NCBI RefSeq assembly: GCF_043789415.1
Contig: NZ_JBDLLW010000003.1
Span: forward strand, 62,001-126,000
Length of the DNA stretch: 64,000 nt
Direction: 5' to 3'
DNA from: Renibacterium sp043789415
GTDB taxonomy: Bacteria; Actinomycetota; Actinomycetes; Actinomycetales; Micrococcaceae
Shown here piece by piece: positions 18,917 through 28,636 of the stretch; the first letter of the stretch is position 1, and the number at the start of each line of letters is the position of its first letter. The position numbers were made by a program, and so were the translations under genes. The notes under the pieces are model-generated. The model was not told the origin of the DNA. It was given only the letters and a program-made list of their open reading frames with translations, and searched no databases.

Positions 18917-21243
18917 CGAGCACCCTGGAACGCTCCGGCCCGGCATCCGGAACGGGACCTCTCGATACGCAGCGCGGCGGCTCCGCTCGGAGCAGCAGGC
19001 CCAAGGCCGGTTCAGCTCCTTGGGCCATGGCGGGAGCGATATTTTTTGCGGTATGCGGCACCGCTTTAGGCCTCTCTGGAGTGGTTCGAGGCACTGAATG
19101 GATCTTCTCGATTGCCCTCACGGTAGCCGTCGTCCTAGCCGCGATGGCACTCTCCCGCACTCTGCGACTGCCCGCCGGATGGGCTCCGGTAGGGGGTGCA
19201 ATAGCACTCATCCTGGAGCTGAACCTGGTGTTCTTCAGTTCCACCGCCTACTTCGGAGTGATTCCCAGCCCCGGCAGCCTGGCGGAGGCCGGGGCCTTGC
19301 TGCAAGAGACCTCGGACCAGGTGATCCGCGGGGTGGCACCCATTCCAGCCAGCACCGCCGTGGTGTTCGTGATGTGCCTGGGTGTTGGATTAGCTGCGAT
19401 CCTGAGCGACGTCCTCGCCGTCGGTTTGCTGATGCCCGCCACCAGTGGGCTGGCTCTGCTGGTGATCGCACTGATCCCGGGGATCATCAAGGTGGATAGC
19501 CTCGGCGTGCTCGGTTTCGTCCTCGGTACCGTCGGGTATCTGCTGATCTTGGCGATCAGCCGACAATTTCAGCCGGATTTCCAGGGCGCAAGATCCAGCA
19601 TTCAATGGCTGAGGGTGCTCAGCGTGGGCACCAGCGCGGTGGTGATCGCACTGCTGATCTCCCTGGTGCTTCCAGGTTTCAGCACCGGCACCTTTCCGCA
19701 GGGCTCCCGGTTTAACCCCTTTGGGCCGGTCTCCGGTTTGAGCCCCTTCCTTTCGTTGGGCAGCGACCTGCGCAATCCCAGTGGCACCGGGCAGATCAGC
19801 TATGCGACCTCAGCAGAGAACGCGCCCTACCTGCGTACCGTGACGATCGAGGATTTCAACGGCGACAACTGGGAGCCGACAGATCGCGGCACTGGCATTC
19901 AGCTGGGTCTGGAACAGATCGAGGACGGCTTCGCTCCGGGGGGCATCCCGCTGCAATCGGTGACCACTCAGATCAACACCTTTAACTTCTCGAATGAATG
20001 GCTTCCGGCACCCTATGCACCGGCACTGATCAGCGGCTTGAGCGGGCGTTGGAGCGTTGACTCCAAAACCTTGACCGTCAAAGCCCTCGATGAAGGCACT
20101 CTGGGGCAGTCCTACCTGGTGCAAAGCCTGCAGCCCGTGCTCACCCCGGCGATTTTGCGCCAGGCCGTCTCTCGGCCACACGCCGGTTTTGACCCGATCT
20201 TCATGACGCTGCCGCCGGATACGCCGTCGATCATCAAGGAAACCGCCCTGCAACTCACCGGGCGTCAACCCACTCCCTACGACAAAGCGATGGCGATCCA
20301 GCAATACCTGCGAGGGCCAGAGTTCAACTACTCTCTACAGGCCCCGGTCTCCGGCGGTTACGACGGCAGTAGCATGGATGCGCTGGCTAAATTCCTCCAG
20401 GTGAAAAGCGGGTATTGCGTTCACTTCTCGGCCGCTATGGCCACCATGGCCCGGGAAGCCGGGATTCCCAGCCGGATAGCGGTGGGTTTCGCCCCGGGCG
20501 TCGGCACCGGGGAAACCGTCCAGGTCAAGGGTGAGAAGCTCTCCCAGTATGCCGTCGACGGGCGGCTGGCTCACGCCTGGCCTGAACTCTATTTCGAAGG
20601 CCTGGGCTGGGTAGCTTTTGAACCGACGCCCTCCCGCGGGCAGGTTCCCGGTTATGCCTTGCCGCCCAGCAGCCCGCAGCCCGGAGAAGAGACCCCGGAG
20701 GAACTGCCCAAGCCGGTGCCGAGCCGCAGCCCAGCGCAAACCGCGCCGCTGCCCTTACCCGGAGCCGCCCAAGGATCGCAAGCCCCGGGTCTGGAGTTCC
20801 TCTGGTTCGTGGTGCCCGGTCTGCTAGTGCTCCTGCTGCTGACTCCAGCGCTGAGTCGCGAGTTGCTCCGCCGCAATCGCTTAGCCTCCGAGACCCCGCG
20901 GGCAACCTGGGCGGAGCTCCAGGACACCGCTCTTGACTTCGGCCTGCCCGCCGAGCCCAGCGACACCCCGCGCCGCTTCGCGCAGCGCTTGCGGGAATCC
21001 GGTTTAGCGGGCACTCCAGGCCCTCCGCTCGACTCGCTGCTCGGCGAAGTGGAGCGCAGTAGTTACGGGCCCCCCGGCGCTCCAGCGACGAGCGCAGCAG
21101 CAGCCAACGATTTTCTGAGAGCAAAGCAGTCTCTCAGGCTGCTTGCTCCGCTCAGCCGCCGGCTGCGTGCCATCTGGTTTCCGTCGTCCACACTACGTCG
21201 CTGGGCAGCAGGATTCAGTCGCGTATTCCGTCGGAAGCGCTGA
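18913..21243 (+). CDS. Transglutaminase-like membrane protein (TgpA / DUF3488-DUF4129)
   Basis: A 776-residue protein with about six N-terminal membrane segments (residues 30-250), then a large domain with a transglutaminase core: C502 in SGYCVHFS and H554 in AHAWPELYF. The usual third acidic position falls in FEPTP. Another membrane segment lies near residue 640 and a DUF4129 tail at the C-terminus. The fold is that of a papain-like protease or transglutaminase acting outside the membrane. It completes the MoxR-DUF58-TgpA module, thought to act on the cell envelope. The substrate is unknown. Confidence 0.9.
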   Translation: MTSTLERSGPASGTGPLDTQRGGSARSSRPKAGSAPWAMAGAIFFAVCGTALGLSGVVRGTEWIFSIALTVAVVLAAMALSRTLRLPAGWAPVGGAIALILELNLVFFSSTAYFGVIPSPGSLAEAGALLQETSDQVIRGVAPIPASTAVVFVMCLGVGLAAILSDVLAVGLLMPATSGLALLVIALIPGIIKVDSLGVLGFVLGTVGYLLILAISRQFQPDFQGARSSIQWLRVLSVGTSAVVIALLISLVLPGFSTGTFPQGSRFNPFGPVSGLSPFLSLGSDLRNPSGTGQISYATSAENAPYLRTVTIEDFNGDNWEPTDRGTGIQLGLEQIEDGFAPGGIPLQSVTTQINTFNFSNEWLPAPYAPALISGLSGRWSVDSKTLTVKALDEGTLGQSYLVQSLQPVLTPAILRQAVSRPHAGFDPIFMTLPPDTPSIIKETALQLTGRQPTPYDKAMAIQQYLRGPEFNYSLQAPVSGGYDGSSMDALAKFLQVKSGYCVHFSAAMATMAREAGIPSRIAVGFAPGVGTGETVQVKGEKLSQYAVDGRLAHAWPELYFEGLGWVAFEPTPSRGQVPGYALPPSSPQPGEETPEELPKPVPSRSPAQTAPLPLPGAAQGSQAPGLEFLWFVVPGLLVLLLLTPALSRELLRRNRLASETPRATWAELQDTALDFGLPAEPSDTPRRFAQRLRESGLAGTPGPPLDSLLGEVERSSYGPPGAPATSAAAANDFLRAKQSLRLLAPLSRRLRAIWFPSSTLRRWAAGFSRVFRRKR

Positions 21244-21265
21244 GCCACCGGGTCCTGCCGAAAGC

Positions 21266-22744
21266 TCAGGCCTGAGGGTCGGCTATTCCGATGTACTGGG
21301 TGTAGAGGTATTCCTCAATGCCTTCCAGGCCACCTTCCCGGCCTAGACCGGACTGCTTCACCCCGCCGAAAGGAGCTGCGGCGTTGGAGACCACACCCGC
21401 GTTCAGGCCGAGCATTCCGGTTTCCAGCTTCTCTCCCATCCGGAACCCGCGATTCAAGTCCCGGGTGAAGACGTACGCCACCAATCCGTATTCGGTGTTG
21501 TTCGCCAGCCGAACGGCCTCAGCCTCATCCTTGAAAGTGATGATTGGGGCCACCGGACCGAAAATCTCTTCCGCCAGGATGCGGGCTCCTTCGGGCACTC
21601 CGGTGAGCACCGTCGGGCGGTAGAAATAGCCCTCACCGGCCACCGGAGCGCCACCGGTCAGCGCCACAGCCCCATCGGAGACTGCCTCGCTGACCAGCTC
21701 GTGCACCTTCTGCCTGCTCTTCTCATCGATCAGTGGGCCGACATTGGTGGAATCCTCGATGCCGGGGCCGGTGGTCAACTCGGCGATCCGCGCAGCGAAC
21801 TTGCTGCTGAATTCTTCTGCCACGCTCTCGTGCACGATAAAGCGGTTCGCCGCCGTGCAGGCCTCCCCCATGTTCCGAAGCTTGGCGATCATCGCACCGG
21901 CTACTGCGGCATCGATATCGGCGTCTTCAAAGACCAGGAACGGGGCATTACCACCCAATTCCATGGAGGTGCGCAGTACATTGTGCGAAGCGTCGGCGAG
22001 CAGACGCTGACCGACCCCAGTGGAGCCGGTGAAGGATAGTTTGCGCAGCCGGGAATCCTTGATCAGATCCCCGGTGGTTTCGCCCGCGGTGCTCGTGGTG
22101 ATCACGTTGAGCACCCCCGCGGGCAGGCCCGCCTCAAGCAACACGGCGGCGAACAACTGCGAGGTCAGCGGGGTCAGCGCCGCGGGTTTGAGCACCATGG
22201 TGCAGCCAGCGGCCACCGCGGGTGCGATCTTGCGAGTAGCCATCGCGAGCGGAAAATTCCATGGAGTGATCAGCAGACAAGGCCCGACCGCTTTTTTTGT
22301 CACCAGAAGACGGGATTTGCCGTCCGGAGCGATCGAGTAACGCCCGAAAGATCGCACCGCCTCCTCCGAGAACCAGCGCAGGAATTCGGCTCCGTAAGTC
22401 ACCTCACCGCGGGCCTCGGCGAGCGGTTTGCCCATCTCCAGGGTCATCAGCAGGGCGAAGTCCTCAGCGCGCGCGGTCACCGCTTCGAAGGCGCGGCGCA
22501 GGATCTCCCCGCGTTCCCGCGGTGCGGTACTCGCCCAGGCTTCCTGAGCTGCTGCCGCGGCATCCAGCGCTGCCGCAGCGTCCTGCGGCCCGGCATCGGA
22601 GATGCTCAGCAAAACCTCACCGGTCGCCGGATTAAGGACGTCGAGCGTCTTACCACTCGCGGCGGGCCGCCAGTGACCGCCGATCAATAACTCGGTGGGT
22701 ACAGCAGCGAGAAGCTCTTGAATCCGCTCAGGGGAGACAGTCAT
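21266..22744 (-). CDS. gabD: NAD(P)-dependent succinate-semialdehyde dehydrogenase family protein
   Basis: A 492-residue aldehyde dehydrogenase. The cofactor segment ITPWNFPLAM and TFTGSTGVGQRLL are present, with catalytic E262 in MELGGN and nucleophile C296 in GEACTAANR. Length and motifs match the GabD subgroup, which oxidises succinate semialdehyde to succinate in 4-aminobutyrate breakdown. No gabT lies nearby, so related semialdehydes remain possible. AAGGAC lies 7 bases before the ATG. Confidence 0.85.
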   Translation of the reverse strand: MTVSPERIQELLAAVPTELLIGGHWRPAASGKTLDVLNPATGEVLLSISDAGPQDAAAALDAAAAAQEAWASTAPRERGEILRRAFEAVTARAEDFALLMTLEMGKPLAEARGEVTYGAEFLRWFSEEAVRSFGRYSIAPDGKSRLLVTKKAVGPCLLITPWNFPLAMATRKIAPAVAAGCTMVLKPAALTPLTSQLFAAVLLEAGLPAGVLNVITTSTAGETTGDLIKDSRLRKLSFTGSTGVGQRLLADASHNVLRTSMELGGNAPFLVFEDADIDAAVAGAMIAKLRNMGEACTAANRFIVHESVAEEFSSKFAARIAELTTGPGIEDSTNVGPLIDEKSRQKVHELVSEAVSDGAVALTGGAPVAGEGYFYRPTVLTGVPEGARILAEEIFGPVAPIITFKDEAEAVRLANNTEYGLVAYVFTRDLNRGFRMGEKLETGMLGLNAGVVSNAAAPFGGVKQSGLGREGGLEGIEEYLYTQYIGIADPQA

Positions 22745-22876
22745 CGATCGTCCTTCAAGTAGGGGGAAATAGAGGTCTTTGCCCTCACGTTATTGCCGCC
22801 AAGGCACAGTGTCTATGCGCCCGATGCCCTAGCGGAAGCCAATACTTTGTGCATTTGCATAGTGACCGCCGTCTAC

Positions 22877-23740
22877 TCAACTCCCGGCACGCGCAGCGAG
22901 CACCGCCTCGTAGAGCTCCCGCTTGCTGGCCTGAGAGGATTCAGCAACCACCGCCACCGCGTCCTTGAGCCGCATACCTCCCTCAGCGAGCTCCAGCACA
23001 GCGGCCACCTGCTCCTCAGCGGAGCGCACGATGCCGTGGCTGCCGCCCACCACAACGGCGATCTCACCACGAACTTCGGAGCTGGCTGCCCACTCGTGCA
23101 GCTCCTGCAAGCTGCCGCGCAGCACCTCTTCGAAGGTCTTCGTCAGTTCTCGAGCCACCGCGGCTTTCCGTTCCGGTCCGAAACTCTCGACGAGCGCGGC
23201 CAGCATGGCTTCCAGCCGATGCGGAGCCTCAAAGAAGATCATGGTCCGCTGCTCGCCCGCCATCTGCTGCAGCTTCCCCTTGCGTTCCCCGGCTTTACGA
23301 GGCAGAAAACCTTCAAAGCTGAAACGATCGGTCGGCAGACCTGAAAGCGCCAAGGCGGTGAGCACCGCTGAGGGCCCGGGAATCGCGGTCACCCTGACCC
23401 GGGCCTCGATGGCCGCCTGCACCAGGCGATAGCCAGGATCAGAGACCGCGGGCATCCCGGCGTCGGAGACCATCAGCAGGGTGGCACCGGAGCGGACTTG
23501 CTCGATCAGCTCGGCGGTCCGGCTGAGCTCATTGTGCTCGTGATAGCTGAAAATCCGGCCACTGACCCTGATGCCGAGTGATCCTGTCAGTTTATGAAGC
23601 CTGCGGGTATCCTCCGCGGCTACCAGGTCCGCCGTCTCAAGCCACTCGATAAGCCGCGCGGAAGCGTCAGCTGGGTTCCCGATCGGGGTCGCTCCAAGAA
23701 TGATCTGACCGGTGGAATCGGCTTCCCGCGAAGACTGCAT
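22877..23740 (-). CDS. rsmI: 16S rRNA cytidine-1402 2'-O-methyltransferase
   Basis: A 287-residue tetrapyrrole-methylase-fold enzyme. GATPIGNPADAS near the N-terminus, AAEDTRRLHKL at about residues 40-50 and MVSDAGMPAVSDPGYRLV are characteristic of RsmI, which methylates the ribose of C1402 in the decoding centre of 16S rRNA. It is divergently transcribed from the protein O-mannosyltransferase gene, an arrangement conserved in actinobacteria. Confidence 0.94.
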   Translation of the reverse strand: MQSSREADSTGQIILGATPIGNPADASARLIEWLETADLVAAEDTRRLHKLTGSLGIRVSGRIFSYHEHNELSRTAELIEQVRSGATLLMVSDAGMPAVSDPGYRLVQAAIEARVRVTAIPGPSAVLTALALSGLPTDRFSFEGFLPRKAGERKGKLQQMAGEQRTMIFFEAPHRLEAMLAALVESFGPERKAAVARELTKTFEEVLRGSLQELHEWAASSEVRGEIAVVVGGSHGIVRSAEEQVAAVLELAEGGMRLKDAVAVVAESSQASKRELYEAVLAARAGS

Positions 23741-23746
23741 GGCTCA

Positions 23747-23752
23747 AGCGTA
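23747..23752 (-). promoter_or_regulatory. -10 element TACGCT, rsmI (leaderless)
   Basis: TACGCT ends 6 bases before the ATG at 23740. Confidence 0.5.
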
Positions 23753-23831
23753 TCTCTCGAAGCCACCGGGAGCGCAGGCAGAGAATCTGCACGAGGCTGG
23801 ACCTCCTCCCTGATTTGCAGCGTGCTGCCGG

Positions 23832-23837
23832 TAACAT
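23832..23837 (+). promoter_or_regulatory. -10 element TAACAT, O-mannosyltransferase (leaderless)
   Basis: TAACAT ends 6 bases before the GTG at 23844. It faces the rsmI promoter across an 80-base gap. Confidence 0.5.
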
Positions 23838-23843
23838 AACAGG

Positions 23844-25511
23844 GTGAGTCTGAACCTCAGCGATCCCGCTCCGCCGCCCTCGGGCTCTGTGAAGATCACG
23901 GAGCGCAGCTGGCTGGCTGATTCCAGGGCCGCCTTCAGCTATCGCAGCATACTGCTGAGGTTACAAGGCACTGGCTGGCGCTTTCTCGACACCCCGCTGT
24001 CGCTACGGCTCTGGTACTGGCTAGCTCCCCTGCTGACCGCTGTGATCGGCGGTGTACTGCGTTTTGTCAGACTCGGCGATCCAAAATCCCTGGTCTTCGA
24101 TGAGACCTACTACGTTAAAGATGCGTACTCCATGCTGGTCAGCGGTTATGAACGCAGCTGGCCGGAGAACGCCAATGACAAGTTCAACGCCGGTGATTTC
24201 TCCGGCTTGCTCAATACCCCCGAATACGTGGTGCATCCGCCGGTGGGTAAGTGGATGATCGCCTTCGGGATGTGGCTTTTCGGGCCTTCTAACACCTTCG
24301 GCTGGCGGTTCAGCTCGGCCCTGGTCGGCACGCTGGCCATTCTGATTGTGGCGCTGCTCGCCCAGAAACTGTTCCGCTCAACGATTCTAGGCGCCATTGC
24401 AGGGCTATTACTGGCCATTGACGGTCACGCCATCGTGCAGTCCAGAACAGCTCTGCTGGACAATTTCGTGATGTTCTTCGCCCTGCTCGCGTTCGCCGCC
24501 CTGGTGATGGATCGCGACGACGGCCGAAAGCGCTTGGCCCGCCGGCTGGCCCGCAAACTGGCTTTTGAACCGCACCGCGCAGATGCCAAGATCCTGCTCT
24601 ACGGCCCCTGGCTGGGCATCCGCCCCTGGCGGATCGCCGCCGCGGTCTGCTTAGGACTGTGCGCTGGAACCAAATGGTCAGGACTGTTCTTCATCGCGGG
24701 CTTCGGCTTGCTGACGGTTTTCTGGGATATCAATGCACGCCGCATCGCGGGGGTTCGGTACTGGTTCACCGGCGCCTTGTTGAAGGATTCCCCGGCGGCT
24801 TTCCTGACCATCGTCCCCGTGGCGCTGGCCACCTATCTGGCGAGCTGGACGGGATGGTTCCTCTCCTCAGATGCCTGGGGCCGGAACTGGGCGGACAACA
24901 ATCCCGCACCCGCTGGCTGGGGCTGGGTTCCCGGCCCGCTAAGAGCACTCTGGAATTATCATCTGGAAGCCTATACCTTCCATACCGGCTTGGGTTCCGA
25001 CCACCCTTACAAAGCCAATGCCTGGTCCTGGTTCGTGATGGGGCGACCCACCTCGTTCTACGCCGAGTACCCGGACAATCAATGTGGCTCCGATAAATGC
25101 GCGCAAGTGGTCACTTCGCTGGGCAACCCGCTGATCTGGTGGGGCGGTGCAGCAGCCGTGGTCTTCTTGATCGGTTACTGGATTCTCCGACGGGATTGGC
25201 GGGCCGGCGGCATTCTGTGCGCTTGGGCAGTCGGCTATCTGCCCTGGCTGATGTACCCGAATCGCACCATTTTCTTCTTCTACGCGATCGCCTATGAACC
25301 CTATATGATCCTGGCCATCGTGTTCTGCCTGGGCTTGATCCTCGGCCCCGAGCACTCTCCTCCCTGGCGACGGCAACACGGCGCGGTCATCGTGGGGTTC
25401 CTGGTCGTACTGGCGGTGCTGCTGAGTGCCTTCTTCTTCCCGCTCTGGACGGCGGAAACCATCACCTACGATTATTGGCGCAGCCATATGTGGATGCCGA
25501 GCTGGATTTAA
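23844..25511 (+). CDS. pmt: Dolichyl-phosphate-mannose-type protein O-mannosyltransferase
   Basis: A 555-residue GT39 membrane enzyme with about 11 hydrophobic segments. The catalytic DE pair is D86-E87 in LVFDETYYVKDAYS, in the first extracytoplasmic loop, and VVHPPVGKWMIA follows. It transfers mannose from a polyprenyl-phosphate donor to serine or threonine of proteins being exported by Sec, as shown for the mycobacterial homologue. It has a long central cytoplasmic-type loop and a C-terminal WMPSW end. The manA gene further along could supply mannose-6-phosphate for the donor. Confidence 0.92.
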   Translation: MSLNLSDPAPPPSGSVKITERSWLADSRAAFSYRSILLRLQGTGWRFLDTPLSLRLWYWLAPLLTAVIGGVLRFVRLGDPKSLVFDETYYVKDAYSMLVSGYERSWPENANDKFNAGDFSGLLNTPEYVVHPPVGKWMIAFGMWLFGPSNTFGWRFSSALVGTLAILIVALLAQKLFRSTILGAIAGLLLAIDGHAIVQSRTALLDNFVMFFALLAFAALVMDRDDGRKRLARRLARKLAFEPHRADAKILLYGPWLGIRPWRIAAAVCLGLCAGTKWSGLFFIAGFGLLTVFWDINARRIAGVRYWFTGALLKDSPAAFLTIVPVALATYLASWTGWFLSSDAWGRNWADNNPAPAGWGWVPGPLRALWNYHLEAYTFHTGLGSDHPYKANAWSWFVMGRPTSFYAEYPDNQCGSDKCAQVVTSLGNPLIWWGGAAAVVFLIGYWILRRDWRAGGILCAWAVGYLPWLMYPNRTIFFFYAIAYEPYMILAIVFCLGLILGPEHSPPWRRQHGAVIVGFLVVLAVLLSAFFFPLWTAETITYDYWRSHMWMPSWI

Positions 25512-25538
25512 TGACAGATTCAATGACAGGACAGTCCG

Positions 25539-27368
25539 ATGCATGAAGCAAGCACCGCGTTGATCGTCGATTTGCCCGAGGAGACGAACATCACCGATGT
25601 GCTCCTGGAGCGAGTGGTGAAAGCACCACGGGCTGCACTGTACGAGCGCAAAGTGGCTGATCAGTGGCAGCCGGTCAGCGCCGAGGAGTTCCTGGAGCAG
25701 GCCCGTGGTGTGGCGAAAGGCTTAGTGGCCTCCGGAATTTCAGCGGGAGACACCGTGGCAGTGATGTCCCGTACCCGCTATGAGTGGAGCGTCCTGGACT
25801 TTGCCATCTGGCTCGCCGGCGGAGTCACCGTGCCGATCTACGAGACCTCCTCGCTCAGCCAGATCGAATGGATCCTGGCCGACTCCGGGGCCACCTTGGC
25901 CGTGGTGGAAGACGCTCAGAAGTTACAGCAATTGCGCACGGTGCTGAGCCAGTCAGAGTTGCTCGGTCAAGGCCCGGTTTCACTGTGGTGCATCGAGGAT
26001 GACGGCGACTCCCCGCACCTGGCTGCCCTGGTCGCCGTCGGACGCGGCATCAGCGACGAGGAGCTGGAGGCTCAGCGCCAGGTCGCCGGGCTCGATTCCG
26101 TGGCCTCGCTGGTGTACACCTCCGGAACCACCGGAAGGCCCAAAGGCTGTGAGATCACTCATGGCAACTTCGCTCTCATCGCGAAGAACACTCCCCCTTT
26201 CTTACCGGAGGTCCTCGAATCAGGGGCAAGCCGGACTCTGATGTTCCTGCCGCTGGCTCATGTCCTGGCCAGGGCCGTTCAGGTAGTCTGCCTGAGTGCC
26301 GGAACGACTCTGGGGCACACCAGCGGAGTCAGTGAACTGTTAGGCGATCTGGGGAAATTCAAGCCCAGCTTCCTGCTCTGCGTCCCTCGGATCTACGAAA
26401 AAGTCCTCGAAGGCGCCCAGCTCAAAGCCGAGGAATCCGGCCGTGGCAAGCTCTTCGACCTGGCAGTGGAAACCGCTATCAGGTTCTCCCAGCAGCTCGA
26501 TTCACGCGCTCGCGGCCTCTCCAGAGGACCTTCTTTGCTGCTACGAGCGCGGCACCTGCTCTTCGATCGGTTGATCTATTCCAGATTGCGGGAGACCTTT
26601 GGCGGAGAGGTGCACTATACGGTCTCCGGCGCCAGCGCCCTGGGCTTGAAGCAAGCACATTTTTTCCGTGGCGCGGGAATCATGATCCTGGAAGGCTATG
26701 GGCTGACCGAATCCACCGCACCTTGCACCGCGAATACCCCGAGCCACACCAGAGTCGGCACCGTCGGCATTCCGCTGCCCGGCACCACGATCCGGATCGC
26801 GGACGACGGCGAGGTACTGGTCAAAGGCATCGGTGTGTTCAAGGGCTACCACGCCAATGCAGCAGCCACCGCGGAAGCCTTCGTCGATGGCTTCTTCCGA
26901 ACCGGGGATCTGGGTTACCTCGATGAAGACGGCTTTCTCACCATCACCGGTCGGAAGAAAGAACTCATCGTCACCGCGGGTGGCAAGAATGTCAGCCCCG
27001 GCCCGCTGGAAGCTAGCCTGCGCGACGCGCCGTTGATCTCCCAGGCCGTGGTGGTGGGTGAAGGACAACCTTTTATCGCTGCCCTGCTAACCCTCGACGT
27101 CGAAGCCTTCGAGCGCTGGAAGAAGCAGCGCGGGCTGACCCTGGAGAGCGCCCAGGCCAATGACTCGGAAGAACTGCGCGCGGAACTCCAAAAAGCGATA
27201 GACGCCGCCAATTCCTCGGTCTCCCGAGCCGAATCAGTGCGGAAATTCGTTGTTCTGGCGCAAGATTTCACCGTTGAATCAGGCCACCTGACCCCCTCTT
27301 TGAAGGTCAAGCGAGCAGCGGTGCTCAACGACTATCGGGCTCAGATCGACGATCTCTTCCGCCGCTGA
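25539..27368 (+). CDS. Long-chain fatty-acid-CoA ligase (FadD15-like)
   Basis: A 609-residue adenylate-forming enzyme. The P-loop-like YTSGTTGRPKG is at about residues 193-203, LEGYGLTEST lies at the A5 position, and FRTGDLGYLDEDGFL with GRKKELIVTAGGKNVSP lies in the C-terminal subdomain. It activates a fatty acid with ATP and loads it on CoA. AGGACA lies about 6 bases before the ATG, 27 bases after the mannosyltransferase stop, so the two are likely co-transcribed. Substrate chain length is inferred from overall similarity. Confidence 0.9.
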   Translation: MHEASTALIVDLPEETNITDVLLERVVKAPRAALYERKVADQWQPVSAEEFLEQARGVAKGLVASGISAGDTVAVMSRTRYEWSVLDFAIWLAGGVTVPIYETSSLSQIEWILADSGATLAVVEDAQKLQQLRTVLSQSELLGQGPVSLWCIEDDGDSPHLAALVAVGRGISDEELEAQRQVAGLDSVASLVYTSGTTGRPKGCEITHGNFALIAKNTPPFLPEVLESGASRTLMFLPLAHVLARAVQVVCLSAGTTLGHTSGVSELLGDLGKFKPSFLLCVPRIYEKVLEGAQLKAEESGRGKLFDLAVETAIRFSQQLDSRARGLSRGPSLLLRARHLLFDRLIYSRLRETFGGEVHYTVSGASALGLKQAHFFRGAGIMILEGYGLTESTAPCTANTPSHTRVGTVGIPLPGTTIRIADDGEVLVKGIGVFKGYHANAAATAEAFVDGFFRTGDLGYLDEDGFLTITGRKKELIVTAGGKNVSPGPLEASLRDAPLISQAVVVGEGQPFIAALLTLDVEAFERWKKQRGLTLESAQANDSEELRAELQKAIDAANSSVSRAESVRKFVVLAQDFTVESGHLTPSLKVKRAAVLNDYRAQIDDLFRR

Positions 27369-27376
27369 CCACGGAA

Positions 27377-28537
27377 CTAGACGGCCGCGCGCCGACCCTG
27401 GCTGGGCTTCCGGGCTTCAGCACTCGCCTGACGCCGGCGTTTGGTGGGCCAGCTGAAAGCCAGCGTCAGCGACGCTACCAGCAAGACGATGACGCCGATC
27501 GTGGCCGCAGAATCTGTCCAGAACTGCTCCGGGAACAAGCGAATCAAGGTGTCTGAGAGCTGGAAGGTCCAGGTGCCATTGGCAAAGAAGATCTGGTGGA
27601 AATCGGTGAAGAAGCGCTCCCAGCCGAGCAGGGCGAAAACCCCGATCCCGATAATGATGGCCAGGGTCGCGATCGAACCGGCGAACAGACTGCGTCGAAT
27701 ACCGCCCACGCTGCGCCGCGAAAGGTAGAACATTCCAACGATCATCAGGATCAGCAGCACCAACCCGATCAACATGGAAATCTGATAGACGCCCTTGACG
27801 TCGGCCATATGACTGACTTCCCCGGCCTGAAAGAGCCTGGAGCCATTGCCGCCGACCAGATCGCCCAGGAAACGCGAACCGGTGAAGTTGTTCAGGTAGT
27901 CCACCGCATAAGAACCGAAAGTCGTGCGATCGTCGGAGGAGAACCCGAAACCGTCTGCTGGAAAGCCCGGACGGTTGTACTCCACCCAGAGGAAGACCGG
28001 CGAGGCAATGGCCCTGATCGCCAGGCTCAGCAGCACGACGGGGAAGAAGACGGCAATCAGTACCTGCCAGATCCGGGGCATCAGAGGCTTGGACTGCCCG
28101 GCCTGCTCCCGTTCAGCAGCCCGGCGATCGACCTCCTCCGCGGGCGGGCGCATCGTGAGCATGGTGGTTTCGGTCGGTGGTTCTGATTTGAGCGCAGCGG
28201 GCAAGGTCTTCGCGGGGCGCATCGGCCTTACTGAGTCCTGGGCTGTGGAAGCGCCGCTCTGAATCGGCTCACTGGCCTTCGCAGATTCTGCGAGCGGCGT
28301 CACCGGGTGAGGTGTCTGCTCCGGTTGCCGAGCAGCGGGAGCAGCCGAGGGAGAAGCGGCAGCCATCCAGGAGAAAGCCGGTTCATCATCCGCTGAGTTC
28401 CGATGCTGCTCCAGTTCCTCAGCCAGTTCCTGGCTCGACTGGCTTCTCGCAGAAACCGGTGGCTGAAGCTCTGACTTCGGGCCCTCGGGTTGGCTGCTAT
28501 TCGGCTTGTCTTGAGAAGGCTGCACTTTTTCACTCAC
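27377..28537 (-). CDS. TIGR01906 / DUF1461 family integral membrane protein
   Basis: A 386-residue protein. The first ~150 residues are low-complexity, rich in Pro, Ser, Glu and Ala, and likely cytoplasmic and disordered. Four membrane segments follow, with a large external loop after the first. The loop carries the family pattern around EVSHMADVKGVY. The function of the family is unknown. The GTG start is set by an upstream -10 hexamer. It converges on the acyl-CoA ligase gene, with 8 bases between the two stops. Confidence 0.78.
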   Translation of the reverse strand: MSEKVQPSQDKPNSSQPEGPKSELQPPVSARSQSSQELAEELEQHRNSADDEPAFSWMAAASPSAAPAARQPEQTPHPVTPLAESAKASEPIQSGASTAQDSVRPMRPAKTLPAALKSEPPTETTMLTMRPPAEEVDRRAAEREQAGQSKPLMPRIWQVLIAVFFPVVLLSLAIRAIASPVFLWVEYNRPGFPADGFGFSSDDRTTFGSYAVDYLNNFTGSRFLGDLVGGNGSRLFQAGEVSHMADVKGVYQISMLIGLVLLILMIVGMFYLSRRSVGGIRRSLFAGSIATLAIIIGIGVFALLGWERFFTDFHQIFFANGTWTFQLSDTLIRLFPEQFWTDSAATIGVIVLLVASLTLAFSWPTKRRRQASAEARKPSQGRRAAV

Positions 28538-28543
28538 CCTTCG

Positions 28544-28549
28544 AGGCTA
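28544..28549 (-). promoter_or_regulatory. -10 element TAGCCT, TIGR01906 gene (leaderless)
   Basis: TAGCCT ends 6 bases before the GTG at 28537; the spacer CGAAGG is too close to the start to serve as a normal SD. Confidence 0.5.
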
Positions 28550-28636
28550 CCCGGCGAAGGGCGGAGGCACACGCTGCCACCCCGTGTACCCCGGAATCAG
28601 GCAGCGGCTGGTCAGCCCACGGATGCCCTTCAGCTC